DNA of 64,000 nucleotides from Monarcha castaneiventris obscurior. Taxonomy: Eukaryota > Chordata > Aves > Passeriformes > Monarchidae. Location: NCBI GenBank assembly GCA_026261815.1, contig JAMPIT010000437.1:4228001-4292000 (forward strand), read 5' to 3'. Positions 46,501-57,601 of the stretch are shown here, piece after piece (within the stretch, counting starts at the first letter, position 1; each line of letters opens with the position of its first letter). A model generated the notes under the pieces. That model worked only from the letters and a program-made list of their open reading frames with translations, was not told where the DNA came from and ran no database searches. Position numbers and translations under genes: made by a program.

Positions 46501-48720
46501 TTTTTAAAGTGAACCAGATCCAGAACTTGAGTTCAGTAAAGCTCTGTGGTCCTTTGTTCACAGCTGTGTATATTTCCTGTTCTTACTGACTCAAACTGAG
46601 AAACAGGCAGTACTTGAGAGACAGGTTTTGGTATTTTTGGTGAGTAGGGCAGAGACTCGCATCATAAATCTTCTCATGAATTTAATTTCATGACATCCCA
46701 CTCCACTGATTCCTGGCCTTTGCTGCCAGAAATAATGCTCTCTGACTAAGGCCTGATTTACTAAACATCTGGTACAAGCCCTATTAGTGCAAGTAACAAC
46801 GTGTTCTAATTTATGGAGATCATCATGTACAGCACGTTTTATAGGGCTTGTGCAGCTTGCTTCCTTTGGAGGGTGAAAACTGTGGATTGTTCCCCAAGGA
46901 GATTGGTTGTGTGTTTCTTTTGAAGTTAGACTCTGAAAACTAAATACATTCCTTGTGTAAAAGTTTACTCTGTTATTACCTCTGTGGTAGATCTGTTCAC
47001 AACTTATAATTTGAACCTTTTTTTCCATTTATCACATCTTGCAGTAGATTCTGGTTCCAAGAAGCACCAGAGTTAAGCAGAGGTCTTGGGAACAGGGAAC
47101 TTCCCCAGGCTGTGTATACAGCATTTTAAAAAAGCCTAATCTGATGTGCTCTTGAAGCAGTTGCCCAGGCTGCCTTTTCTGGCTGAGAAGTGTGGACTGG
47201 GAGGAACTCTCCTTGTGCATTAAACAGAATTAATAATTTGGTATTTGCAACTTGCTTAAAAGTCTCTTCTCCTTTCTAGGCCTGTCTGAAGGTGCACTGT
47301 CTTCTCCCCCTTTTTCACTTCTTTACTGGAATGGTTGCTTCACCCTGTCAGTCACAGTAGGGCAGAAAAACCTGTACTGGAGCCCTTCCTTAGAGCTGGA
47401 AATCAAAACTCAGCCAGAGACATGCTGCAGCATGCAGGCAGTGGGCACCCTTGCACTGCAGCACTTCACTGCAGCACTTGTGCAGTCAGGACTTGCATTA
47501 ACAGCCTGTCGCTGCCCAAGAACTGCTGAAGTATTTCTGCTCATAGAATTGGAGATGAAATGGGATGTTTCTCTAAAATCAGCTCAGCCATTCCTTTGCC
47601 CTGTAGCAGTTGGTGAACACCAGTAATACCCTGTATGTTCCTGCTCTTTCATTATCATGAACTGTCTTCCTAGTTTTCAGTGAGATGGATGCTTAGTGAT
47701 GATGTACATCAGGTAAATACCTATCATTATAAAGGCAGATGGATTTTTTTAGATGGAGTGAGGTTTTTTAGTAAGAAATGACCCCATAAATCGGTGGGAG
47801 AGAAGATAACTGGTGTCCAGTCTCCTCCCTGTTCTAACTGCTGCTAGTATACTATATGCATTAAGTAACTTTCCCATACTTGATGTTTCCAGATGTCACT
47901 GTAAATAATTTTGGTGACATTCTAGCAAGTCTGTACCCTGCTGTATTCCAAAGAAGAAAAGAATACCTAATTTCTGTGTTTGAACACAAAATATTTCAAA
48001 AAAAACGTTTGTGTGGATTCAGGTTTATATTTGAACATAGACACACACAGATGGTTATGTTCCAGATTTTCTGAATGTTTCATTTATACTCAGCAGTATC
48101 AGAAAACAGTGTTGGTGGTTTTGTTTCTTCTAGAAATGCATTCAGGCTTTGAAATAAAGAAGTAATATTTTGTCAGGTAAGAGAAATCAACCTGGGAAAT
48201 GAAAAAAATTCAGTTTTTTCTGGGATTTATGACACATCCAATGCAGACTTCATCACAATCTTCTCAACAGATTCTGTGTGTTATTGGCAGTCTGGTGTGA
48301 CAGTTCATATAACTACAACTTCCATGCATTTAAAAATTAGATTTTCTCTTTTTTTTAATTATAGTATGATGTTTATGCAACTTTGCACATTGCCACTGTT
48401 TGCTAATGGTGTAACAGGTAAGTGCCTAATTCTTGATAGCTGCATAATTCTGGTGGACTGAAATACTTGGATGCATGGAGTGGCCATCTGTGACCTCTTG
48501 ATGTTCTAAACAAGTTTGCAAAAATTTACTGTGGCTCTGTGTCTCTCCTGTTCCACAGCTGGCAGAGTTGAGGCAGAGGTTGGATCATGCAGAGGCAGAT
48601 AGACAAGAGCTCCAGGATGAACTGAGACAGGAACGAGAGGCCCGGGAAAAGTTAGAGATGATGATAAAGGAATTGAAGCTACAGATCCTGAAATCTTCAA
48701 AAAATGGGAAAGGAAAATAG
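36448..48720 (+). CDS. SKIL: SnoN / SKI-like proto-oncogene, complete coding sequence
   Basis: Joining 36448-37554, 42349-42446, 43838-44079, 44286-44527, 45549-45773 and 48559-48720 gives 2076 nt, or 691 aa plus stop; human is 684. SnoN is a nuclear transcriptional corepressor that binds SMAD2/3 and SMAD4, recruits NCoR/HDAC and blunts TGF-beta signalling. Visible parts: SUMO motif IKKE (K53), the R-SMAD-binding segment around [13 protein letters not shown] (91-103), a destruction box RLCLPQVLN (167-175) used by APC/C-CDH1, the SKI/SNO/DAC domain (about 140-245), the SAND-like SMAD4-binding domain with its Cys/His cluster (about 262-355), a second SUMO motif IKQE (K386), a divergent linker (about 390-525) and a long C-terminal coiled coil (about 530-685) for dimerisation with SKI or SnoN. 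All introns are GT-AG and in frame. Confidence 0.97.
39236..39402 (-). mobile_element. CR1 LINE 3' fragment in SKIL intron 2
   Basis: 'TTACAGAATGGTTTGGGTTA' followed by 'GAAGGGACCTTAAAGATCAC' and 'GGGACACCTTCCACTAGACC'. About 165 bp of antisense CR1. Confidence 0.9.
40284..40304. repeat. (AC)n-(AT)n microsatellite
   Basis: Short ACACACAC run followed by ATATATATATAT, within SKIL intron 2. Confidence 0.85.
42349..42446 (+). CDS. SKIL: SKIL coding exon 2 (residues 370-402)
   Basis: Encodes [20 protein letters not shown] and on to FFHPS. The QWYPVIKQE block matches human SWYPVIKQE and contains the SUMO acceptor K386 (human K383). Acceptor TCCTTTAG|GCA, donor CCCAG|GTAACT. Confidence 0.96.
42447..43837 (+). 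other. SKIL: SKIL intron 3
   Basis: Non-coding, 1391 bp. No repeat or RNA gene is recognised. Confidence 0.8.
43838..44079 (+). CDS. SKIL: SKIL coding exon 3 (residues 402-483)
   Basis: Begins [19 protein letters not shown], nearly identical to human, then enters the fast-evolving Ser/Lys-rich linker. [17 protein letters not shown] is the recognisable anchor near its end. Acceptor TCTTTCAG|T, donor TTGG|GTGAGT. Confidence 0.96.
44286..44527 (+). CDS. SKIL: SKIL coding exon 4 (residues 483-563)
   Basis: The first half ([20 protein letters not shown]...) has little resemblance to the human linker. The second half, [20 protein letters not shown] and [18 protein letters not shown], is the conserved start of the coiled coil. 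Acceptor TGTGCAG|AT, donor ATG|GTACAG. The preceding intron is only 206 bp. Confidence 0.95.
44528..45548 (+). other. SKIL: SKIL intron 5
   Basis: Non-coding, 1021 bp. Without splicing, the frame stays open for about 60 codons and ends at 44710. No repeat is recognised. Confidence 0.8.
45549..45773 (+). CDS. SKIL: SKIL coding exon 5 (residues 564-638)
   Basis: Coiled-coil exon: [20 protein letters not shown] and on to [11 protein letters not shown], with heptad-spaced leucines. Acceptor CTTTACAG|GAA, donor CAG|GTGAGA. Confidence 0.97.
45774..48558 (+). other. SKIL: SKIL intron 6 (2.8 kb)
   Basis: Non-coding. T- and A-runs near 46088-46132. The 124-codon frame at 47252-47626 has no start context, splice support or similarity I recognise. 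No CR1 copy is seen. Confidence 0.8.
48559..48720 (+). CDS. SKIL: SKIL coding exon 6 and stop (residues 639-691)
   Basis: Encodes [20 protein letters not shown] through [19 protein letters not shown] and ends NGKGK, TAG at 48718-48720. The end of the coiled coil matches human almost exactly; only the last few residues differ. Confidence 0.97.
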   Translation: MAELRQRLDHAEADRQELQDELRQEREAREKLEMMIKELKLQILKSSKNGKGK

Positions 48721-48849
48721 AAACTGGAAGAGGAAGCACAGCTGCGTCCTTCAGACAGGGTGTTTTGGTTTTAATGATTGTGAACAGTTTTTGTGTGCTG
48801 AGAAAAAGTGTTCTCTATGGATTTCTATTTCCCAGACAGGTCCAGATGA

Positions 48850-48892
48850 AGATATACATAGATATAAATAAATAGAGATAGATAGACATTTT
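48850..48892. repeat. GATA/ATA-type short simple repeat
   Basis: Imperfect GATATA, ATAAATA and GATAGATAGA units in the proximal SKIL 3' UTR. Confidence 0.6.
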
Positions 48893-50459
48893 TAGATTTT
48901 CCTAAGCAATGAAAATCTGCATTGATTTGTACTGGTATTTTTCTCAAACAGTGAAAAATACGAAACTCTTGATTTAGAGTGACCAGTTTCTGTCTATTTC
49001 TAATGCAGTCTTAAGGACTCTACACCTTTTAACATTGTCTGTTAAAACATATGTGGGTATCTTAATTTTGCTATCAATTGCACATCCAGTTATAAAAGTA
49101 CCTGAAAAACATCCTGAATTCTTCAAGGTCTAAAATAGTTTGGGTTTCAGTGAGAATTAAATGTTCTCAAACTGAGGAAAGTAAAGGCAGCTTTTTGTCT
49201 GTAGGGCAGAGCTCAAAATTGCCACAATTGATTGATGATTGAGCATCAAAAGTGATACCAGCATGAGTTTTTCCCATAATTTCATTGTGTGAAGTCAGCT
49301 GATCTTTTCAGTGTTGTCTATTCAACAACTCATTATCAATCTGAGGAGTGTTAGAGCCAGCACTTGCTTGCTCTGCTGGAAGAAGAAGACATTAGGGTTG
49401 GGTTTTTTTTTTTTGTGAATTAAAAAATTTGCAATTACAGTGGAATCTTGGGAAGTTAAAAATTCACAAGTTCTCTCCTTTTTTTTTCTATATAGTACGT
49501 GTGAAAGAAACATGAATAAAAGGCTTAAAGGTGGGGCTTTTCCTTCTAGAAACTGAGAAAGCTAGACTTAACTGTTTCTCAGATATTAATGCTTTCAAGA
49601 AAAATAATATTTATTAAGGAATATGTGTTAATTTCTTTAGTACCCTAAGCCTCACACTTTGAGCTTCTTGCCAACTTGTGGATTTTTTCTTTCATTACAT
49701 AGAACAGGCCTTAACTGACATTGTGATCATAACTTAAAATGTAAAATTCTGAGATATGGCACTTTGAAAACTCATTTTGATAGTCTCTGTATTTGAATGG
49801 CATGGTAGGGTTACCATGAATTAAGAAAATACAGCATGTTTGTTAAGCTATAACATTGGGAAATGTGTAATTGTACAGAATTACTGTTTTATGTATATAT
49901 ATGATGTTTGAGTACTTCTGAAGTCTGGTTCCTAGTGGGTTAAATGCATGGCTACAAAGTTGGATGAAGAAAAACTTCTTTGCACTTCTCTCCAAAAAGT
50001 TGGATACAGCTGGCAGATGTCAGCTGATCGTGTCAGTGATAGGAATATTTTAGTAATTCCAGTATTTCACTACATAATTTTAACTTGTGCTTTTAGTTTC
50101 TGGTTTTGAGGTACTTAAGTTTAATATTCTCTTAGTAATTCAGTAATTTTGGATGAAACCACTAGTAAAAGCCTACATTGATTTTTTTTTTCTTCCCCCT
50201 TAATTTGTAAAACTGAAAACTCTTATTCTTTTTTGTTTCTCTGTTAGTGGTATAACAAGACTGAATATCACAGAGAAAGATAAAATTGCACATATCTTCA
50301 AATTGAATGAGAAATGAGGTGGTAAATTAAATGTCATGGAGTCATAGGATGATTTTTTTAATAACTGTACAGTTTTGTTTATGAACTCTGTGTCATATTT
50401 ACACTGACAAGCAAAGCAGGTTAGATAAAAAAAAAAAAGAATTTTCTTTGTCAGTGTTG

Positions 50460-50523
50460 AGAATCATAGAATGGTTTGGGTTGGAAAGGATCTTAAAGAT
50501 CATCTAGTTCCACCTCCTGCCAG
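50460..50523 (-). mobile_element. Short CR1 tip inside SKIL 3' UTR
   Basis: 'GAGAATCATAGAATGGTTTG' then 'GGTTGGAAAGGATCTTAAAG' and 'ATCATCTAGTTCCACCTCCT'. The antisense CR1 3' terminus, about 64 bp, lies inside the inferred SKIL transcript. Confidence 0.88.
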
Positions 50524-51347
50524 AAAAGAAGACCAGGATTATATTTTTCTCTTCTTCAGCTCCCACCTCCAAATTTTTGCTTAAAATAAAAAAATTACAA
50601 AAAAAAAAAAAAAAAATATTAAAAAGGAAGAGGCCTGTCTTTGCAGCTTGGTTTGGAGGGAAAGGTGGTGACTAAATGGTTCTGGTTGTGTGTGCGCCAC
50701 TTGCTTTAAAAACACCGAGACTGTTTGGTTGTGCAGCCACCAGACCCATGGCTACAGGGAGAGTAGGCAGGGATATTGCTAGAGGTGTGATGGTTGAGGA
50801 GCAGAGCTTGAGCTTGTCCAGTGTCATTGGCAAATCTGTGTTGGATGAGCTGGGAAAAATGGGAAGTTCCAGCTGGGTGCTGCTGAAGGATGGAGAGAGT
50901 CTGTTTGTGGGTAAGGCCACAGCTCAATTCTCACTGCTGCAGTGACTGATGCACCACAGTGTTTATAGCTTAGCAGCTGGATATCTGGAATCCTCCTGGG
51001 ATTATTATATTGGTAGAATAGTGAATATTCTGTTTCCATTCAGGTCCTGTCTGTGTCCTGTGACTTCTGCTCAGATGTTTCCCTTGGCCAGCAGTTGTTC
51101 AGCAGTGGCTGTGGAGGGCTGGTGTAGCCCAGGTTCCTGTGCCTCAAGCCAGCACTTGGGTCACTGCTGGAGGCTCTTAAAATGCTGGTGGCCATCCTTT
51201 GTACCAATGTTTTCACTGTTGCAACAACTCCAGCAGCTATAGGAAGTTTTACCAATTCCAGTTGCAGATAAGGCCTCATAATAATTTTCGAACATCTGGC
51301 TGATAAAGCTAATGGAACATTTATTATAATGACCTTAAAAGTAGCTT

Positions 51348-51355
51348 TGTAAATA
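51348..51355 (+). promoter_or_regulatory. Pumilio-type element in SKIL 3' UTR
   Basis: TGTAAATA, an exact match to UGUANAUA. Further exact matches lie at 49892-49899 (TGTATATA), 51568-51575 (TGTAAATA), 52293-52300 (TGTACATA) and 53650-53657 (TGTAAATA). Binding is inferred from motif only. Confidence 0.5.
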
Positions 51356-53126
51356 TTCCATTTAGTTGCTCAAAAGTTAGAATGCATTTTAAATTATTGT
51401 AATCCTCTTAAAATTCTTAAATACTACTTTCAGGCTCTTGACGTAACATAAACGATTTTCATACGTGTAGACTTAATTTTATACTGATTTTAAGTAATAA
51501 TGTATACATAAATGTGCCATAGACCTTTGTGTGCTCACAGTCTTCGAAAAATAGTTTTTTAGTAAATTGTAAATAATGCTCTTAAGTTCTAGAACAAATA
51601 TATGTTGACCTTTTTTTCACTACCTTATCCTAATTCTATTGAATGGTTCATTTTACAGCCTGACATAGGAACTTGGAATGCACACTTGAGGGCCCTCACT
51701 TAAGTGCACACTTAATGGTAGAGACTAAATCAGTCATTAGGTCTTTGCTTTTAGTCATAGCTTGCTCATTTTATGTGTTGTTATTTGGTTTGCGTTAGTC
51801 ATTGCTTGCTGATCTTTTCAGGCAAGAAGTAATTTTCCCAGATAGTTGTGACGTGAAGCCTGTAGAACAAAGTCCTAAAATTGTCTATAATTTGGAAGCT
51901 GCTTTATTAAGCACGTACACCAAGATGGAAGTTGCCTAGTGCACCTTTTGGAATCAGTAGGATTCAAGGTGGATACCTAACCTGCTCCTATGCTTTTTTA
52001 AAAGAGAACTTTAACATGCTTTGTATACTTTAATCAATAAAATATAAGAGCTTAGAGGGTAAAACTCTTGTAATTTTGGCAGTCTGGAAACTCCCTCACT
52101 CACAGTGTAATCAGGTGTCCCTCAACGAAAGAGATTTTTATCTAAATCTCCAAACTTAGTTAAGTCTGTGTTTTAGTTTTTGTAAAGCATATCGTTCAGT
52201 TTGAGTATTTAGATGAATGTAGTTATGTTTCACATTCTTAAACTAATTTTATTCTATATTTAATATATTGATAGCTTAGGTGTAAAACCATCTGTACATA
52301 GTAAAGGCATAATGCAATTAGTGATGTAGGAAAAGTTGGGTGGGAGCATAAAGCTACTGGTGGCCTGAAAAGAAATATGTCTTGGCCCGTATTTTAGAAG
52401 TCACAATGTTTTATTCATACATTCTTGTTTTGTACTGGGGGAGGGGATAGCTAGAATGTGTTATGAAATTTTTGGAAACCTTTCCTAGCATTAGTTGGGA
52501 AGTTGGCCTTGAAATGCTGTCGTGGTCAGCTTCCTAGAATTCACTTGTTTGTAGAGTATATATTTTGATTGTCAGTAAAGATAACAACTTTGTATTTTTT
52601 CTGCACTTAATTCGTGTAATTAATCCATGCAACAGAGTTTTCTATGACATGGTGAAGTCGACAAGATGTAATTTCTCCTACCTATTAATCTGTGCTTGCA
52701 ATATTTTGGTAATTTTATTTAAGCCATTGATAGTAAGCAGCAGGAAGCTGCAAATTTCAGTTTTGTTTTTGCTCATTACATTTGTAGTGTGCGTGTTCAT
52801 TGGTTTTCTTTACAGAAAGCTTGTAGAATTTTCTATTTGCTGCATATATCTATTTAAAAAATACAGTCATTTTTTAGCTTTTGTGAAAGCAGTTACTGCT
52901 TACAAATTGCACGATGATTTTATAGTGTGTCTCCATTACTTAGCAAATTGTTCTTTTCAGGGTTAGTGGTTCAGTTGGAAAATGCTTGAAAAACGAGTTC
53001 TAAGCACTTCATCAAGCACAGCAAACACGGTATAAAATTTTGCTATTTGAAAATTAATTAAGTGTAACGATATCAATTGAATTTTTTTTCTTCTAAGAGA
53101 TACCTCACTTAAAGGAAAGCACAGCT

Positions 53127-53134
53127 GTACTGTA
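53127..53134 (+). promoter_or_regulatory. miR-101 type 8-mer seed site
   Basis: GTACTGTA in the distal SKIL 3' UTR matches an 8-mer site for the miR-101 seed. Motif match only. Confidence 0.35.
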
Positions 53135-53481
53135 TTTAAACGAATTCTAGGAAATAATAAAAAGTTGGTCTGAAATATTTCGTTGCCATCACGTTGCTTT
53201 CTGTGATTGACAGAACATTTTTTGTGTTTTCATCCTCACTCTCTGAAGTATTTATTGCTGTTGACATGCCAGTATAATTCTCTCAAATGACAGAAAGTAG
53301 CTGCAAAACAACTAAGTCTGTGTTAGCTCAAGGCAACAGGTTGAATGACTACTCTGAAACCATAGGAAAAGCCTGTGAAAAACGATCAGTGCATTCAACA
53401 ATTTTTAATACTTTGCCAATGATGTACAGTCTTACTGTCAGCGTTGCTGTGGTTGCATTACATGACACACAAAACTGTCCT

Positions 53482-53489
53482 CTACCTCA
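53482..53489 (+). promoter_or_regulatory. let-7 family 8-mer seed site
   Basis: CTACCTCA in the distal SKIL 3' UTR is a perfect 8-mer target for let-7/miR-98. Motif match only. Confidence 0.4.
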
Positions 53490-53710
53490 CGTGAGATTTA
53501 ACAGATATTTTATATGGTTTTAGTAAACAAGATGCATCTATCTGGTCACTTAGTTTACAAATTTTGAATTATATTTATTGAAACATGACATACTGTGCTC
53601 TTAGCTTATACCTCAATTGTATTTTGTGCTGTTATCCATTTCCATGCCTTGTAAATACCTGTATAGATCGTGGATTCAAAAACAAATAAAGAACTGTAAT
53701 GTCAGAACAC

Positions 53711-56700
53711 TTGGCTCTGTCGTATTTTTGAACACTGACTTCTAAACTTGGCTCTTTGGAGGTGTTGAACTTGGTTCTTTTCTAAGGAGCCTTCCTTGCT
53801 TTGATTACAGTAAATTAAAATCTGATTACACTGAAAATTGTAAGCAGAGCTCCCACAGCCTGCAGCAGGTCCTCAGTTCTCCAAAGAATATTTTAAGCAA
53901 AATCTACAAGATCAAAGCATTCCCTCCCCATGGATCCACTTTCTAAAGCTCTTATGATTCTGTAAAGGTATTGGCACCAAGCTTTCTATGAATCTTGGCA
54001 TAAATTCGGTGTTTGTACCTGAAAATAGAACTCCTTGCATACTTGGCAAGTTCTCTGGTGCCCAGCTTTGTTGCTACTTGACTGCTCAAGCAATGTGTGA
54101 GTTGTTCACAGCTCGCTTCCATAACTCAATAATAAATGAGATTAAAAACACACATTGCCAGATAAAATGCTGAGATTGATACAAAATCAAAATCAGAAAT
54201 GAGAATTTTATTGTATTTGCTGCAAAAATAGTTACTTCTGATGGCGAGTGACTCTCAGGAGTTCTTAAAGTTTGTAAACCATGTAGTTATATTATCTTAA
54301 CGTTTTTTGTGTAGCATCCGGGAGCTTAAATAGAAAAATGAGAGTAGGAGAGGGAAGGAACAACGGAGTAGAAAAGAGGGAGCAGTTCCTCTAAACTGCA
54401 TGTTCTTCCACAGTAATTTATTTACATTGACTTTCCATCACTTAAAACAATAAACTGCATTCTGTTGGTCACTTAACATCCCCTATGTTGTAGTAAAATA
54501 TAACTCTTGCTACTAATTATATTTTGGAGATTTTCTGAGGGATTTTATTCATACTGCAAGGTTTTTCTTGACAGGCAAGAAAGCACATCCATATACATTC
54601 ACTTTGCTATTTTTTCTTCCCCTCAAATCAGTGCACAAATACTTTGTCATTGTATTAAGGAACTGCTCTCCCATATAGGAAATCCTCATGGTATTTCAGA
54701 TAATTGGAAACCCTTCATGCTGCCATGTGCATGCCTGTATTTTGCACATAAAGAGAAAAAGGAGCTGTATGAACCAGGATAAAGATGAAAATGACAATGA
54801 TCAGCTCAGTCTTCAGTACAGAACAAAATTAAGAACTGACTGTACCACTTAAACTTATCTGTGCATCCCATTGCGCTTTTTTATACTGCTGTATTTCCAA
54901 ACAGGGAAGAAACCATCAGGCTGAAAATGTAAAGAAAATGCTCAAGGTGAGTCACTTGGATGAGAAAGCCATGGGGCGTTGATAGCTTGGGTAGCTATGA
55001 CTAATTGCAACGCCTGTCTTTTGTCAGAGAGAACAATGCAGATCAAGGAAAAACTCTGAGCGAAGGGTAAAAAGATTGATTTTTAAGGAGTTCACACTGT
55101 TGCTGGAATAAATGCCTGTGTAGCACTTGCTTTTTAAAAGGCAGCTTTTAAGGCTATCGCCCAAAGTGCATCAGCTTATTTGGCATATAGCTGGCAAGTT
55201 CCTTATTTTACTGATTGTGTAAATCATTGTCCACTTGTCTCATGCGAACTTATCCTCACTTAACTGTTGGTGGTGTGATTTATAACACTGACAAAATAGT
55301 AAATGTCTCCTGTCTCTCTTGACAGCAATGAAATAATTCACACTGTGCCCTGTGGGCACCAGCTCGAGTTCTGTTGAATAATGCTGGTTACCAAAGTGTC
55401 AAATTTACTCCTTGCTCCTGCACACTCCTTGATAAAAACATTTGTTAAGGAAAACATGAAGCTTTTGTGGTTAAGGAAACCAAAAATGTAGGAGACTGAA
55501 TTACAGAAGGATGTGTATGCCAATGAATACCTTACAGCATTTAAAAAATACCTTGTGCATTAGGATGTGCCTGCACTATCACTGTGTAAAATGATCCCAA
55601 ACCTCAGCTTTGGGGTGAAATTTGTCATCTTTTGAATTCAGAAGGTGACCTGTGATCTGTCCAATGCAATTGCTCAGTGGAACAACACTAGTTTCACCCA
55701 AGAGATAGCAAGTTTATCTCCTGAATAATAAATAAGCAGGAATATATTTTTAGGGGAAGATTAAATCCATCTAGAATTGAACCCTAGACAGCATAAAAGC
55801 TGTGGTTAGGTGTCAGTAACAGCGTGCTCCACCTGAGGTGGGTGCAGTAGGAGGATAAGCTATGCAGGAAGGTGGAAACACGTCAGGACATTTCATGCAA
55901 GGCCAGCTGGCAGCTTGGCTTCACAGAAATACCATAAACCAGGTACAGAAAAAACTCAGGGAGTAACCCACAATATAAAACAAATGTGAAAACAACTATT
56001 AAATTTATATTTATTATAAAAGCTTCTCTTCAAAAAGAATTTTCAACTATTTTGGTAGTGCTCCAGTGTTCAGATTAAGCTTTGACAGAAAACTGACCTC
56101 ATGTCCTTGAATTTTGGATCTAAGGAACAGGTGACAAATGAAGCTTAGGATGCTCTTGTTCGTGTTTTTCCCTTTATTTGTTAAATAATGGGGGAAAATA
56201 CCCTTGGATGAGGAGCAGGATATATTTAATTCCTGGTATTTTAAACTCGGAGTGGAGTTTCCAGTATTTCTTTCTCCCTGACAGCTCTAGGAGTGAATGA
56301 AATTCATTGCTGTGTCACTTTCCCGTGCCTTTTCTCTGCCCGTGCACCGCAGACAGCTCTCCACTAGTGGTCTCTCCAGGCATGTGGCATCCGCCGCCTT
56401 CCAAACCTCCCCTTTTCAAAAGCAGCAGCGCTGGAGGAGCACACGCAGCGATGGAAAATCCTCAGGGATGCGCTGGCACGCGAGAACATACATATGTGTT
56501 GTGAAAATACAAAGCCAAGTTAGGAAAATACCCAGCCTGGCTGTTTCTCCTGAGGCAGAACGGGAGGATGTGGAGTTTCTCCACCTCTGGCATTTTGAAG
56601 CGAGCAGCTCCTGTTTTACCAAATGAACTAAAATTCATGCAGTAAATTTAATCGGACTAAAAGTCTGAGTTAAAAGCTGCGCATTTTAATTTGAGCATTC

Positions 56701-57059
56701 AAAAGTAGGATTAAGGTGCTGTTAAACACGTATTTAAGACTCAGTGAGTGCTAGTCAGTATTTCTGAGAGCCCAGGCACAGCAGAGAATGCAGTGATGGG
56801 TCGTTTATATTCTTAAAATTAATGGAAACAACAGGAAAGACCCATGATCGATTTTGTCCCTGTACTGGAGCTGTGCTGATGGCTTTGATGAGGTGATCAA
56901 TTCCACCTCACGAGTAACTCTGTCCAGCACCTTTACGTGAGAAGGTACCAGTGTGACTATTAAAGTCCAGCTCGCAAACACTGCCTTAATTTTTCTCCCT
57001 CGATGCTAAATTTCGAATAGTCAGGCTGTCTGCATTTGAATAAAGCCCTCTGGTTTGTT
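53711..57059. other. Intergenic region SKIL-CLDN11
   Basis: About 3.3 kb of AT-rich non-coding sequence. No CR1 copy, RNA gene or conserved frame is recognised. The 109-codon frame at 56297-56626 has overlapping rivals on both strands and no family resemblance. Confidence 0.7.
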
Positions 57060-57375
57060 TTTCGAGCACGGTTGGGTGTGATTGTGCATCTCCTCCTCTC
57101 CACACCCTCCTTCCCCTCGGACGCTCCGGATGCTCTGGCAGAAGTTGGGGCTCCCCACTTGCTCCTCCCCTGCGTTATGGGGCTGGAGGCAGCTCTGACC
57201 CCTCCCAGGGACGGAGCTGGGCAGAGGCAGCCGAGTGCTTGCAGCAGAGCCTGATCAGGGACCTGGTCCTGCCAAACCCCATCCCTCCTGCTCCAGCAGC
57301 CGGGATCTCGCCGAGTGGCCCCGCTGACCCCCCGTGGGCATTGTCCTGTGCAGCTCTCCCCACTAAAGGACAGCG
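57060..57375 (+). promoter_or_regulatory. CLDN11: CLDN11 proximal promoter / 5' UTR
   Basis: GC content rises from about 57060 into the first exon. There is no convincing TATA box at the usual spacing. The start site is not determinable by eye. Confidence 0.5.
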
Positions 57376-57601
57376 ATGGTGGCCACCTGCCTGCACCTGG
57401 CTGGATTTGTCTGCAGTTTTGTGGGGTGGATCGGGGTGGTTGTGGCCACGGCCACCAACGACTGGGTGGTGACGTGCGGCTACACCATCACCACCTGCAG
57501 GAAAATGGATGAGCTGGGATCCAAGGGGCTCTGGGCAGACTGTGTGATGGCAACGGGTCTCTATCACTGCAAGCCCCTCGTGGACATCCTCATACTGCCA
57601 G
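57376..57601 (+). CDS. CLDN11: CLDN11 coding exon 1 (residues 1-76)
   Basis: MVATCLHLAGFVCSFVGWIG matches human MVATCLQVVGFVTSFVGWIG. Ends PLVDILILPG with donor CCAG|GTACGT at 57602. It contains the whole claudin W-GLW-C-C signature of the first extracellular loop. Confidence 0.97.

Larger units (their letters stand above)
48721..53710 (+). other. SKIL: SKIL 3' UTR (about 5 kb)
   Basis: Long AT-rich 3' UTR. The distal poly(A) signal AATAAA at 53685-53690 predicts cleavage near 53710. Earlier AATAAA hexamers at 49515-49520, 50585-50590 and 52035-52040 could give shorter forms. It contains five UGUANAUA Pumilio-type elements, a CUACCUCA let-7 type site and a GUACUGUA miR-101 type site, one CR1 tip and an 18-base A-run (50599-50616). 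The AT-rich 133-codon frame at 52565-52966 is not considered coding. Confidence 0.75.

Noticed and set aside
47252..47626. 124-codon frame in SKIL intron 6
   Set aside because: No similarity I recognise, and the flanking SKIL exons join in frame without it.
52565..52966. 133-codon hydrophobic frame in the SKIL 3' UTR
   Set aside because: AT-rich sequence gives Phe/Leu/Ile-rich translations by chance, with no start context or similarity. It lies inside a 3' UTR.
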